Origin: Carthagonibacter sp032251515
GTDB lineage: Bacteria; Gemmatimonadota; Gemmatimonadetes; Palauibacterales; Palauibacteraceae
Direction: 5' to 3'
NCBI GenBank assembly: GCA_032251515.1
Contig: JAVVDU010000001.1
Span: forward strand, 1-64,000
DNA length: 64,000 nt
Shown: in pieces, positions 17,418-28,490 of the stretch
How positions within the stretch are numbered: position 1 is the first letter of the stretch
Layout of the letters: the number at the start of each line of letters is the position of its first letter
Position numbers and translations under genes: made by a program
Notes under the pieces: generated by a model
Databases searched by the model: none
What the model was told of the DNA's origin: nothing
Seen by the model: only the letters and a program-made list of their open reading frames with translations

Positions 17418-19279
17418 GGCTCGGACCCCGGCTCGTCGTCGCCGCCGAGCCCTTCCTCGAGCAGTCTCCGGGCCACCGGGGCGAGCGCGTGACGTGGATG
17501 CGCGAGGAGCAGGCGCTCCAGCCAGGCGCGCGCCGCCGCCGTGTCCCGCGCGGCCGCCGACCTGCCGAGCTCCAGCAGCGCGCCGGGCGCTTCCGGCGAG
17601 GCGGGATGGGCCTCCACCAGCCGCTCGCGGATGGCACGGGCTTCCGCCGGGAACCCCTCGCGGTCCAGCGCTCCGGCCGCCAGTGACAGCAGGGACGATG
17701 CCGCCGGGGGCGACCCGGGACCGCTCCAGGTCCGCGACGCCGCCAGCAGGGGCGCCGGATCGCGCCGGGACACCACGGCCAGCAGGCCCGCTCCGAGGCG
17801 AGCCGCCGTCGCCGAGTCGGCGCGGGCCAGCGCGTCGGAGAGCAGGATCGCGTCCGTGCGCCGCACCGGGTCCCCGCCCGGCGCGAAGGCCGCGGCCTCG
17901 AGATGTCCCCGGGCGAGCCCCGGCCGTCCGTCGAGGAGCTCGACCAGTCCGCGCTGTGCCTCGAGGGCCGTCCAGGCGGCGTGATCCTCCGACTCGCCGG
18001 CGACCGGAGTCAGGACCCGCCGGGCTCCCTCGATGTCTCCCCGCCCGATGCGGAGACGCGACAGCTCGACCCTCATGTCCGCAAGATCGCTCCGCTCCTC
18101 CGGGAACCTGGCCGCGAACTCACGCAGCCGCTCCTCCGCCGCGGCGTCGTCCCGGCCGGCCTGCAGCGTGAACAGCCGGCGCAGGGTCCGACGCTGTGTC
18201 TCGGATCCGGGAGCCACCTCGTCCGCGAGGCGGGAGAACTCCGCCTCCGCCTCCTGCACGTCCCCCGCGAGGAACGCAGCATCCGCGACGAGACTCCGCC
18301 AGTGGCGGCGCTCCGCTTCGTCCGCGGCCATGTCGGCGAGGCGCCCGGCGGCCCAGCGGGCCTCCGGAAGCCACTCCCGGTTCCGCGCCGTCACGTAGAA
18401 CGTGCGCAGCACCTCCTGTCCCGCCGGTCGGGGCATCGCGCCGGTCAGCCGCTCCGCCGCCGCGCGCGCCCACGCCCGCTCGCCGAGCCGCAGCGCCAGG
18501 TCCAGCCCGGCGCGTCGCACCGGCCAGGGCACATCCGCCTCGCCGGCCGTGTCCCGCAGGGCCCGCACGGCATCGTCACGCCCTGCGGAGAGCCTCTCCA
18601 CGGCCCCGGCGACCGTCTCCACGCCGGGCGCCCCCCACCCGAGCACGCGCCGCCACTCCCGGGCCGCTCCCTCCCAGTCGTCACGCGCCGAGAGGACGTC
18701 CGCCATCTCCTGCGCGAACAGGTCCGGGTCGCCGAGACGGGCCCGGCCCTCCCGGAGCGCCCGCACCGCGCCTTCGGCGTCGCCCGCCCCGTAGCGCAGC
18801 GCCGACAGCTCCGACCAGGGCGCGGGCGACGCGGGCGCGGCCTCGATCCAGCGGCGGGCCACGGCCGCCGCGCTGTCCGGAAGGCCCGCCTGCGCCAGCG
18901 CGCGGATCCAGACCTGCATCGCGCCGGTGGCCTGCACGCCCCTCTCCCGCACGGCGCGCTCGGCCCGCGGCACGACCTCGTCCGCCCGTCCGGCCGGGAA
19001 GAGCAGTTGCGCCAGCATCGCGAGTCCCGTGACCGAGCCCGACTCCTCGTCCAGCAGGCCGAGCAGGATGTCGGCCGCCTCGGCGCGCCGGCCCGCCGCG
19101 ACGGCGGCCGATGCCCGCCCCACCTCCCGCGTCTCGGCGGATGGCTGCGTGGCGCGGACCTGCGCGGCGGCCGGGGGCGCGCGGAACGCCGCGACGGTCG
19201 CCGGGCCGGCCACCAGGGCCGCGGCGACCGCGCCGCGCAGCGGAGCCGCGAGGACGGGGCTACGCCGGCGCGACGTCAC
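17414..19279 (-). CDS. Exported tetratricopeptide-repeat protein
   Basis: This 621-residue protein starts with an Arg-rich signal peptide (cleavage near PPAAAQ) and consists almost wholly of degenerate TPR-like helical pairs rich in Ala, Arg, Glu and Leu. Such proteins are scaffolds for envelope complexes; no catalytic motif is seen. The start is GTG at 19279, overlapping the previous stop as GTGA. It is coupled at both ends, with the DUF4175-like gene upstream and the 'AsnB-like' gene downstream, so the three products are likely made in fixed ratio. Confidence 0.75.
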   Translation of the reverse strand: MTSRRRSPVLAAPLRGAVAAALVAGPATVAAFRAPPAAAQVRATQPSAETREVGRASAAVAAGRRAEAADILLGLLDEESGSVTGLAMLAQLLFPAGRADEVVPRAERAVRERGVQATGAMQVWIRALAQAGLPDSAAAVARRWIEAAPASPAPWSELSALRYGAGDAEGAVRALREGRARLGDPDLFAQEMADVLSARDDWEGAAREWRRVLGWGAPGVETVAGAVERLSAGRDDAVRALRDTAGEADVPWPVRRAGLDLALRLGERAWARAAAERLTGAMPRPAGQEVLRTFYVTARNREWLPEARWAAGRLADMAADEAERRHWRSLVADAAFLAGDVQEAEAEFSRLADEVAPGSETQRRTLRRLFTLQAGRDDAAAEERLREFAARFPEERSDLADMRVELSRLRIGRGDIEGARRVLTPVAGESEDHAAWTALEAQRGLVELLDGRPGLARGHLEAAAFAPGGDPVRRTDAILLSDALARADSATAARLGAGLLAVVSRRDPAPLLAASRTWSGPGSPPAASSLLSLAAGALDREGFPAEARAIRERLVEAHPASPEAPGALLELGRSAAARDTAAARAWLERLLLAHPRHALAPVARRLLEEGLGGDDEPGSEP

Positions 19280-22200
19280 GGCGCCGTCTCCCCGCGCCGA
19301 TTCAGGCGATCGAAGTAGTCGAGCACGATGCGGCGCTCGGGCGGGGCGAGCGGCCGCAGGTCGGATGCCTCGGGATAGGGGACGCCGCGGACGGGGACCC
19401 GTCCGGGCGCCGCGCGCGGCGCGTTCCCCCGTGCGGCCGTCCGTGACTCCCGCCGGTCGGGGTCCGGTTCCTTCTCGAGGGTGCGTCCGGCGTCGAGCAG
19501 GCGCCGGAACAGGCGCTCCTGGCGGGCCCGCGTCTCCGGGTCGAGGCCCCGCTCCCGGATCGCCGCCGCGATCTCCTCTCCTTCGTCCGCCAGCGGATCC
19601 GTGGGCAGGGGGAGAGACTCGCCGTCGATGCCGCCGCCCAGCTCCCGCAATCCGCGTGCGATCTCCTCCTGCCGACGGGCCAGGCGTGCGAGTTCCTCCG
19701 CCCTGCCCGCGCCCGTCCCCGCGGGAATGAGAAGGCCCGCCGCATCGCGGTTGAGCCCTGCCTGTGCCTCGCCGAGGCGGGCGAGCCGCTCCAGGGCTTC
19801 CGCCATCCCGGTGCCGGACGCGGCGCGCTCCATGGCCCGGCGGCTCGCCAGCAGGAGGCCCGCGAGCTCGTTCAGACGCTCGGCGAGCGCGCGCCCGGCG
19901 GCGCCCGCCTCCCGGCGGGACATCTCACCTGCCGCTCCGGCCTGCCGCAGGGCCCGCTCGAGCGCGGCCATCTCCTCGCGGGCACCCGCCGCCTCGCGAC
20001 CGGCCCGCGCGTCCACGAGGGCCGAGCGTCGCGATGCCTCGGACAGGCCGTCCAGCACCCGCTCGAGACCCTGCGACAGCGCCGCCTGTCGTCCGGCCGC
20101 GTCCGGCGGAGGTGGGCCGGGGGCATCCAGCCGTTCCGCGAGCGCCGCCTGCTCGCGCGCCAGGTCGAGCGACTGGCGGGCGGCGCCGTCCAGCGCCGCC
20201 ACGGCTTCCTGCCGCCAGTCGCGACCCAGGGCCTCCGCGGCCTCGGCGAGCCGTTCCGCGGCCTCCCCCATTCCGGTCGCGGCCTCTCGCGCCGCCCGTT
20301 CCCCGGCTTCCCCACCCCGCGCGGTGGCCGACCGGCCCGCCGGTCCAGAATGCGGACCGGCGCCCGCGGCCGACGCCGCCGCCCGCATGTCGTCCCCCGC
20401 CCGCTCCGCCGCGCGGCGTGCCGCCATCACCGAGTCCGCCGGCGCGTCCGCACCCGCCGCCTCGAGGCGTTCCGTCAGCCGCTCGAGCCGTTCCGCGAGG
20501 GACTCGGTCTGGCGTGCCGCCTCCTCCTGCGCCCGGCTCCAGTCGCCGGATGCGCCCGGCGAGCCCGCCAGGGATTCCTGCCGCTCGGCCAGGCGGCGGG
20601 CCTCCGCGCCCGCGTCCCGGAGCTCCTGCTCCGTCGCCACCCTTTCCAGCAGGTCCGCCGCCTCCGCGAGGCGCCGCTCGAGGTGCGCGGCGGTTCGGGC
20701 GAGGTCGCGCACGGCCCGGTCCGCCGCGGCATCGTCGAGGCGGCGCAGGGCCTGGTCCAGCGCGGCGAGCCGGTCCGAGAGCCCCGAGGCACGCAGCTCG
20801 CGGAACAGTGCCTCCAGCTCCGCGAGCCGGCGGCGCAGGTCCGGCGCGGCGAGCGGCGACTCCGACAGCGCCTCGTCCAGCCGCCCCGCCTCCTCCTGGA
20901 GCGCCTCCAGCTTCCGCTCGAGGGACTCCGCGCGGTCGCGTACCGGGCCCGCGCCGCCGCGCGAGCGCTCGTCCCCGCCGGGACGCGGCTCTCCGCTCCC
21001 CGCGCCGGCGCCCGTTCCGTCCGGCGCCCCGGACGCCCGGCGCACGGCATCGCGGGCCTCGCGGGCGAGCACCGTCGCATCCCCGGCGAGCCGTGCCGTC
21101 GCCCGCGCCAGGGAATCGGCCAGCGCGGTCGCGGCCCGGCGCGTCTCCGCGAGGTCCGGAGCGCGGATCCACCAGGTGCGCGAGCGGCCCGGACCCCGGG
21201 ACGGATGTCCATCCCGGGCCCGCGCGAAGTAGAACAGCGTGTCGCCCGGCGCGAGCCGCAGGAGCTCGGCCGGCAGGTCGACCGCGAGGACCCGGCGCAG
21301 GTCCCCCGCGCCGTCGGCGAGCCGATGCGCCGTGCGCTCCCGGGACGCTCCCGCGCGCCAGGTCACGAGATCGATCTCCGCCAGCCCGTGGTCGTCCGCG
21401 GCGTCCACGGTCAGCTCGACCTGCGCTCCCAGCTCCAGCTCGAGGTCCCGCCCGGGCCGGACGACATCCACCACCGGCGCGGCGTCGGGCAGCACCCGCA
21501 CGCGGAGCGGCGGCGGCGGCCGTACGCCCGGCACGGCGCCGGCCGGTGCGAAGCGGAAGTGCCACGTCCCGTCGCGCACGGGCTGCAGGGCCCCCGCGAA
21601 GTCACGCCCGGAGACGTCGAGCGGAACCTGCCGCGCGTTCCCCTCCACGTCCTCCGCGTCCTCCTCCCGGTCCAGGCGCGCGGTGGCCAGCGGGTGGTTC
21701 GTGCGCCCGTACAGCCGCAGGGTGGCGCCGGCCGGAATCGTGAGTACGCCCGCGGGCCGAGACAGGGTGTCCGGGGCCCCGCCGCGCCAGGTCGGCGGCT
21801 CGATCACCACCGACAGGTCGACGGCCAGGAGCGGATCGACCGGCATGACGTCGAGCGTGTCGGACCCGCGTCCGTCCTCGGCTTCGGCCCAGATCCGCAG
21901 CGGCGCGCGGGCCGGGGCGGTCGAGCCCTCGGCGAGGCCGCTCGCCGGATCGACGTGCGCCGCGGCCCGGCTCGGGGGCTCGCCCGCGAACGCCCACGCC
22001 AGGTGTACGACGCGACGCCCCGGCGCGTGGACGCGAAGGCGGAGCGGCGCCCCGCGCAGCGCCGGGGTGGTGAGAAGCTCCACGCGGAGGCGGGGCGGGC
22101 GAGGGGGGAACGCCACCCGCCACGGGCGGACCAGCGCCGCCGCCGTGTCGCGGACCGCGTCGGGCCGCGCGGCGGTCGTGCCGCCGAGCGCGAGGAGGGA

Positions 22201-22692
22201 CACGCAGGCGCCCAGCGCGCCGTGCGCCAGCCGACGGCGGGCCGCCGGCAGCGTCACGGGAAGAAGGGCGTGATCCGGGCGTCCGGTCAGCACGGCCGCG
22301 ACGCGGCGGCGATGGCGCCCCGCGAGACCGGGGGACGCGGTCCCGCCCGCCTCCGGCGAGAGGAGCTGCCGGGCCGCCTCGAGCTCGCCGGCCCGCAGGC
22401 CGGTCGCCGTCTCGACCTCGCGGACCAGTGCCCCCGCCGGGCGGCCGGTCCCTCCCGCCCGCATCACGCGGAACAGGAGCGCCGCGAGCGCCAGGGCCGC
22501 TGCCGTGACCACCAGGGGCCACGCCGAGCCCGGCGACCGCCAGGGACCGGCGGGCAACCACGCCCCCACGGCCGGCACCGCCACGAGCACGGCCGTCGCG
22601 CCGGCCGTCGCCGCCGCGACGCTGCCGCGGCGCAGGTGTGCGGCCAGGCGGTCGAGACGACCCAGCTCCCGCCGGATGTCGGCGTCGGTCAA
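19276..22692 (-). CDS. Large DUF4175-like membrane protein with long coiled coil
   Basis: The 1138-residue product begins with two close hydrophobic helices (about 20-42 and 52-72) and a third near residue 170. A beta-rich section follows (about 190-440), with PPRLRVELLTTPALRG and APVVDVVRPGRDLELELG, which looks Ig-like. More than 550 residues of Ala/Arg/Glu-rich coiled coil and a short conserved-looking C-terminus (RIVLDYFDRLNR) complete it. This layout matches proteins labelled DUF4175, known from Bacteroidota and Alphaproteobacteria; function is unknown. The start is TTG at 22692, overlapping the rsmI stop as TTGA. Long antisense open frames over this gene come from its GC-rich codons. Confidence 0.75.
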   Translation of the reverse strand: MTDADIRRELGRLDRLAAHLRRGSVAAATAGATAVLVAVPAVGAWLPAGPWRSPGSAWPLVVTAAALALAALLFRVMRAGGTGRPAGALVREVETATGLRAGELEAARQLLSPEAGGTASPGLAGRHRRRVAAVLTGRPDHALLPVTLPAARRRLAHGALGACVSLLALGGTTAARPDAVRDTAAALVRPWRVAFPPRPPRLRVELLTTPALRGAPLRLRVHAPGRRVVHLAWAFAGEPPSRAAAHVDPASGLAEGSTAPARAPLRIWAEAEDGRGSDTLDVMPVDPLLAVDLSVVIEPPTWRGGAPDTLSRPAGVLTIPAGATLRLYGRTNHPLATARLDREEDAEDVEGNARQVPLDVSGRDFAGALQPVRDGTWHFRFAPAGAVPGVRPPPPLRVRVLPDAAPVVDVVRPGRDLELELGAQVELTVDAADDHGLAEIDLVTWRAGASRERTAHRLADGAGDLRRVLAVDLPAELLRLAPGDTLFYFARARDGHPSRGPGRSRTWWIRAPDLAETRRAATALADSLARATARLAGDATVLAREARDAVRRASGAPDGTGAGAGSGEPRPGGDERSRGGAGPVRDRAESLERKLEALQEEAGRLDEALSESPLAAPDLRRRLAELEALFRELRASGLSDRLAALDQALRRLDDAAADRAVRDLARTAAHLERRLAEAADLLERVATEQELRDAGAEARRLAERQESLAGSPGASGDWSRAQEEAARQTESLAERLERLTERLEAAGADAPADSVMAARRAAERAGDDMRAAASAAGAGPHSGPAGRSATARGGEAGERAAREAATGMGEAAERLAEAAEALGRDWRQEAVAALDGAARQSLDLAREQAALAERLDAPGPPPPDAAGRQAALSQGLERVLDGLSEASRRSALVDARAGREAAGAREEMAALERALRQAGAAGEMSRREAGAAGRALAERLNELAGLLLASRRAMERAASGTGMAEALERLARLGEAQAGLNRDAAGLLIPAGTGAGRAEELARLARRQEEIARGLRELGGGIDGESLPLPTDPLADEGEEIAAAIRERGLDPETRARQERLFRRLLDAGRTLEKEPDPDRRESRTAARGNAPRAAPGRVPVRGVPYPEASDLRPLAPPERRIVLDYFDRLNRRGETAP

Positions 22693-23558
22693 GATCCGTC
22701 CGCCTCGTCTCCGGTCGCCGCGAGGGCGATCTCGTACGCCCGGTTTCGCGGCACCCCGACCTCGGCCGTGAGCCGGCGCACGATCTCCCGTGTCCCCATT
22801 CCCCGCCTGGCCATCTCCTCCGCCACCTCCCTCGCCCCGGTCTCCGCCGCGCGGCGGTCCCGCCGGGCCCTCTCCTCCGGGTCGGCGCCCGCCAGCACGA
22901 GCGTGACTTCGCCGCGCACCTCGCTCTCCCGGTAATAGCCGGCGAGGGAGGCGACCGTTCCCCGGCGCGTCTCCTCGTGCAGCTTCGTCAGCTCCCGGCA
23001 CACGCAGCACTCGCGCTCCGCCAGGCCGGCCTCCACGAGATCCGACAGGAGCGCGGCGAGGCGGCCCGGCGCCTCGAAGGCGACGACCGTCGCGAGCGAC
23101 TCGGCCACGTCGACCAGCCAGCGGCGGCGGTCGGCGCCCTTGCGAGGAGGAAAGCCGACGAACAGGAAGCGGTCGGCAGGCAGGCCCGACAGGCCGAGCG
23201 ACGCGGTGACCGCCGAGGGACCGGGCACCGAGACGACCGGCAGACCCGCCTCGACGACACCCCGGACGAGACGGGCGCCGGGATCGGAGATCGCCGGGCT
23301 CCCGGCATCGGTGACCAGGGCGCACCCCTCCCCGGCGCGCAGCCGTTCCACGACTTCCGACACCCGGGCGGCCTCGTTGTGCGCGTGCAGGGAGCGCAGC
23401 TCGGCGTCGATCCCCAGCGCGGCGCAGAGCTTTCGGGTACGCCGGGTGTCCTCGGCGTACACGACGGCCACCGCCGCGAGAGTGTCCCGGGCCCGGGGGG
23501 ACAGGTCGGCCAGGTTGCCGATCGGAGTCCCGACGAGATGGAGGGCCGCTTCAGGCAT
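22689..23558 (-). CDS. rsmI: 16S rRNA (cytidine-1402-2'-O)-methyltransferase
   Basis: This 289-residue SAM-dependent enzyme of the tetrapyrrole-methylase fold 2'-O-methylates C1402 in 16S rRNA and so tunes decoding. The glycine-rich opening LHLVGTPIGNLADLSPRA, YAEDTRRTRKL, TDAGSPAISDPG and VPGPSAVTASLGLSGLP are signature blocks. The ATG at 23558 yields the family start. The last codons overlap the TTG start of the DUF4175-like gene. It is preceded by trxA at a distance of 69 bases. Confidence 0.96.
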   Translation of the reverse strand: MPEAALHLVGTPIGNLADLSPRARDTLAAVAVVYAEDTRRTRKLCAALGIDAELRSLHAHNEAARVSEVVERLRAGEGCALVTDAGSPAISDPGARLVRGVVEAGLPVVSVPGPSAVTASLGLSGLPADRFLFVGFPPRKGADRRRWLVDVAESLATVVAFEAPGRLAALLSDLVEAGLAERECCVCRELTKLHEETRRGTVASLAGYYRESEVRGEVTLVLAGADPEERARRDRRAAETGAREVAEEMARRGMGTREIVRRLTAEVGVPRNRAYEIALAATGDEADGS

Positions 23559-23627
23559 GGAACGCGCGCGCCTCCCGCGACCGGGGGTCACGGGAGGCGC
23601 TCCTGCCGTCCGGACGGAATCCGGCCG

Positions 23628-23957
23628 TCAGACGTGGTCCTGGATCTTCTCCTCGAGATACTTCTTCGGATAGGCGCCGACCACGAGATCGACGAGCTCC
23701 CCGTCCTTGAAGTAGAGGATGCTCGGGATCGACCGGATGCTGAACCGGCTCGCCACGTTCGGGTTCGCGTCCACGTCGAGCTTGCCCACCTTGACCCGGC
23801 CCGCGTAAGCGGTCGCCAGTTCCTCGATGATCGGGCCCACCATCCGGCAGGGACCGCACCACTCGGCCCAGAAGTCGACGATCGCGAGGCCGTCGGAACC
23901 CGCGATCTCCGTCTCGAAGTTGTCGTCCGTGATCTCGATGATATCGGCGTTCGCCAA
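23628..23957 (-). CDS. trxA: Thioredoxin
   Basis: This 109-residue protein has the canonical redox motif WCGPC and the cis-proline segment SIRSIPSILYF. It reduces cytosolic disulfides. I chose the TTG at 23957 because GGGAGAG lies a few bases upstream and the product then has the standard thioredoxin length; longer in-frame starts would add unrelated residues. It is transcribed away from the epimerase-like gene at 24083, leaving 125 bases for promoters. I could not find a convincing -35/-10 pair there. Confidence 0.95.
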   Translation of the reverse strand: MANADIIEITDDNFETEIAGSDGLAIVDFWAEWCGPCRMVGPIIEELATAYAGRVKVGKLDVDANPNVASRFSIRSIPSILYFKDGELVDLVVGAYPKKYLEEKIQDHV

Positions 23958-24082
23958 GATTCTCTCCCGGGTTTCGCTGTGGAAGCCACACGGTTCGATT
24001 CGTACATTGTGCCGGTCGCGACACCGGGCCGCCCGGCCTTCTCTCACACGGGACCCCGCACGCGGGTCCGGAGCGCCGAAGC

Positions 24083-24496
24083 GTGAACAAGATCGACCAC
24101 ATCGGCATCGCGGTCAAATCCCTCGCCGAGGCCCTTCCCGCGTGGGTAGCGTTGCTCGCTGACAACCCGCGCGGACAGGAGGAAGTTCCCTCCGAGGGAG
24201 TCCGCGTCGCTTTCTTCGGAGAGGGTCCGGGCCGGATCGAGCTGCTCGAGCCGACGCGGCCCGACTCCCCCATCGCACGCCACCTCGAACGGCGCGGTCC
24301 CGGCATCCACCACGTGTGTCTCGCGGTGGACGACCTCGACGCCGCGCTCGGGCAGGCGACGGCGGCGGGACTCGAGGTCCTGCCGCCGGGGGCGCGGGAC
24401 GGGGCCGGCGGGCGGCGGGTGGCCTTCCTGCACCCGAAGTCGGCGAGCGGCGTGCTCGTCGAGCTGTCCGCGCCCGGCACGGACGAGGGGGCCTGA
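24083..24496 (+). CDS. mce: VOC-family protein, methylmalonyl-CoA epimerase-like
   Basis: This 137-residue protein has two beta-alpha-beta-beta-beta halves of the vicinal-oxygen-chelate superfamily. Candidate metal ligands are His in KIDHIGIAV, Glu in IELLEP, His in GIHHVCLAV and Glu in GVLVELS, the pattern of methylmalonyl-CoA epimerase. That enzyme interconverts the 2R and 2S forms in propionate and branched-chain degradation. The GTG at 24083 is preceded by GGAG. It is the only plus-strand gene in this part, is convergent with the lipoprotein gene at 24507, and has no mutase gene nearby. Confidence 0.85.
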   Translation: MNKIDHIGIAVKSLAEALPAWVALLADNPRGQEEVPSEGVRVAFFGEGPGRIELLEPTRPDSPIARHLERRGPGIHHVCLAVDDLDAALGQATAAGLEVLPPGARDGAGGRRVAFLHPKSASGVLVELSAPGTDEGA

Positions 24497-24506
24497 CCGG
24501 GCGACC

Positions 24507-24995
24507 TCAGGTACCTGACGAGAACGCGTCCAGGTCCAGCTTCTCCACGTACCAGCGATCGTCCGGCCCCGGAACCGCCACCACCGGAACGAGCACCTCC
24601 CCGCGGCGGCGCGTCGTCAGCCGCGCCTCGTAGCGCGCGCGGCCCGGGCCCGCGGAAGCGAGGTCGGCGCGGCGCAGGGAGAGCGCGTCGTGCCGCAGCA
24701 GGCGAGCCAGGAAGATCATCCGCTGCTCGACCTGCACCGGTCCGTCCCTCCGCACGATGGCACCTTCGGGGGTGCCGAACAAAGCGGACATCGCGCCGTA
24801 GTCCTCCGCGTTGGCGGCGGCCAGGAAGCCGCGCACCGCCGCCTCGGAGGTCGGGGCCCCCCACGTCTCCGCGGCGGCCGTGCCGGTGCGCGCCGGACCC
24901 GAAGAGGCGCAGGCCGCGGACCCGGCGACGAGGAGGGCGGCCAGGGCGGTCGGGAGAGCGGCCCGCGGAACGGGTCTTCCAGGGTTGCGGGACAC
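24507..24995 (-). CDS. Small lipoprotein with NTF2/SnoaL-like domain
   Basis: The 162-residue product starts with a signal peptide ending in SAACASSG, giving a lipobox Cys near residue 29. The remainder (TSEAAVRGFLAAANAEDYGAMSALFGTPEGAI) resembles the NTF2-like cone fold of SnoaL or DUF4878-type proteins. No catalytic residues can be named. The GTG at 24995 has GAGGT upstream. It lies 88 bases after clpB on the same strand and ends 10 bases from the convergent epimerase-like gene. Confidence 0.7.
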   Translation of the reverse strand: MSRNPGRPVPRAALPTALAALLVAGSAACASSGPARTGTAAAETWGAPTSEAAVRGFLAAANAEDYGAMSALFGTPEGAIVRRDGPVQVEQRMIFLARLLRHDALSLRRADLASAGPGRARYEARLTTRRRGEVLVPVVAVPGPDDRWYVEKLDLDAFSSGT

Positions 24996-25083
24996 GTGAC
25001 CTCACCCAGTCCGGGGGAAAGTGGCGCCGACCCGGACCGTCCGGGCCGGCACGGCAGGCAATCTGCCGCCCGGCTCCGCCCAG

Positions 25084-27723
<2,640 letters not shown>

Positions 27724-27778
27724 CTCGCCTCGCATCCTCCGTGGCCCCGGGCCGCGCGGCCCGTCCGCGCCGCCGGGC

Positions 27779-28294
27779 TCACTCGATCGTCACCCGGTGC
27801 TCTCCCGTCTCCGAGCGTCGCGGCAACCGGAGCTCCAGCACGCCGTTCTCCAGACGCGCGCGGATGCCGTCGGCATCCACCCAGCCCGGGATCTTCAGCG
27901 TCCGGTGGAACTCCCCGTAGGACCGCTCGGAGCGACGCACGACGGCTCCATCCGGGTAGTCGGGGCGCGGCCGCCGGCCGCGGACCCGCAGTTCCTCGTC
28001 CAGCGCCGACACGTCCACCGCGTCCCTCGGCACGCCCGGCAGGTCGATCTGCACGTGCAGGGCGTCGGACGACTCGGCCACCTCGATCCGCGGTCCCTTG
28101 CCGGCGGCCGCGGGCGCGAACGCCCGCACGTTCTCCAGCACGTCCTCGACGAACCCCTGGATCTCGTCCAGCGGCCGGGGCCGTGCAGCTCCCGTGTCGT
28201 CCCGGCCCTCCGCACCGGTCGTCTCCCCGTTCCCGTCCGTGCCGGAGTCCCGCTCCGGCCCCGAGGTCCGCTCGCGCTGCGTGTCGTCTTCCAT
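27779..28294 (-). CDS. Small heat-shock protein, Hsp20 family
   Basis: The 171-residue product contains an alpha-crystallin domain (about 70-165) with IDLPGVPRDAVDVSALDEELRVRG and the GVLELRLPR C-terminal strand. It should hold unfolding proteins for refolding by DnaK and ClpB. The N-terminal about 45 residues are a low-complexity, acidic, polar stretch and are longer than usual. The ATG at 28294 has GGGAGGAG seven bases upstream. I looked for a CIRCE element and a sigma32-type promoter in the 196 bases upstream and found neither. Confidence 0.93.
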   Translation of the reverse strand: MEDDTQRERTSGPERDSGTDGNGETTGAEGRDDTGAARPRPLDEIQGFVEDVLENVRAFAPAAAGKGPRIEVAESSDALHVQIDLPGVPRDAVDVSALDEELRVRGRRPRPDYPDGAVVRRSERSYGEFHRTLKIPGWVDADGIRARLENGVLELRLPRRSETGEHRVTIE

Positions 28295-28388
28295 CCGGCT
28301 CCTCCCTGCAGGCGTGATCGGCCGCCCGGGCGTCGGCGACGCCGCGGAGACGGCACCCTGCAACCGGGCAAGGAGCATGCCCGGCGGA

Positions 28389-28405
28389 CCTGCCGGATCG
28401 GCAGG
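28389..28405. promoter_or_regulatory. Short perfect stem-loop between the M14 gene and hsp20
   Basis: CCTGCCG and CGGCAGG pair with a 3-base loop. No T-run follows on either strand. It may help end the M14 transcript or lie in the hsp20 leader; position alone does not decide. Confidence 0.35.
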
Positions 28406-28490
28406 CCCGACCGGCGCGGAGGGCCGCAGGACACGGGAGGGGCGGAACCGAACGACTCCCGGGCGATCGTCCGGGCCGCGCTCGGCGCGC

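Noticed and set aside
22693..23325. Long N-terminal extension of the DUF4175-like protein in the same frame
   Set aside because: This stretch is rsmI in another frame. The true start is the TTG overlapping the rsmI stop.
23958..24082. Promoters for trxA and the epimerase-like gene in the divergent gap
   Set aside because: Boxes such as TACATT and CACAAT occur, but no -35 at a proper distance supports them.
28295..28490. CIRCE element or sigma32 promoter before hsp20
   Set aside because: I searched for TTAGCACTC-type repeats and for CTTGAAA with CCCCAT spacing on the minus strand and found no acceptable match.
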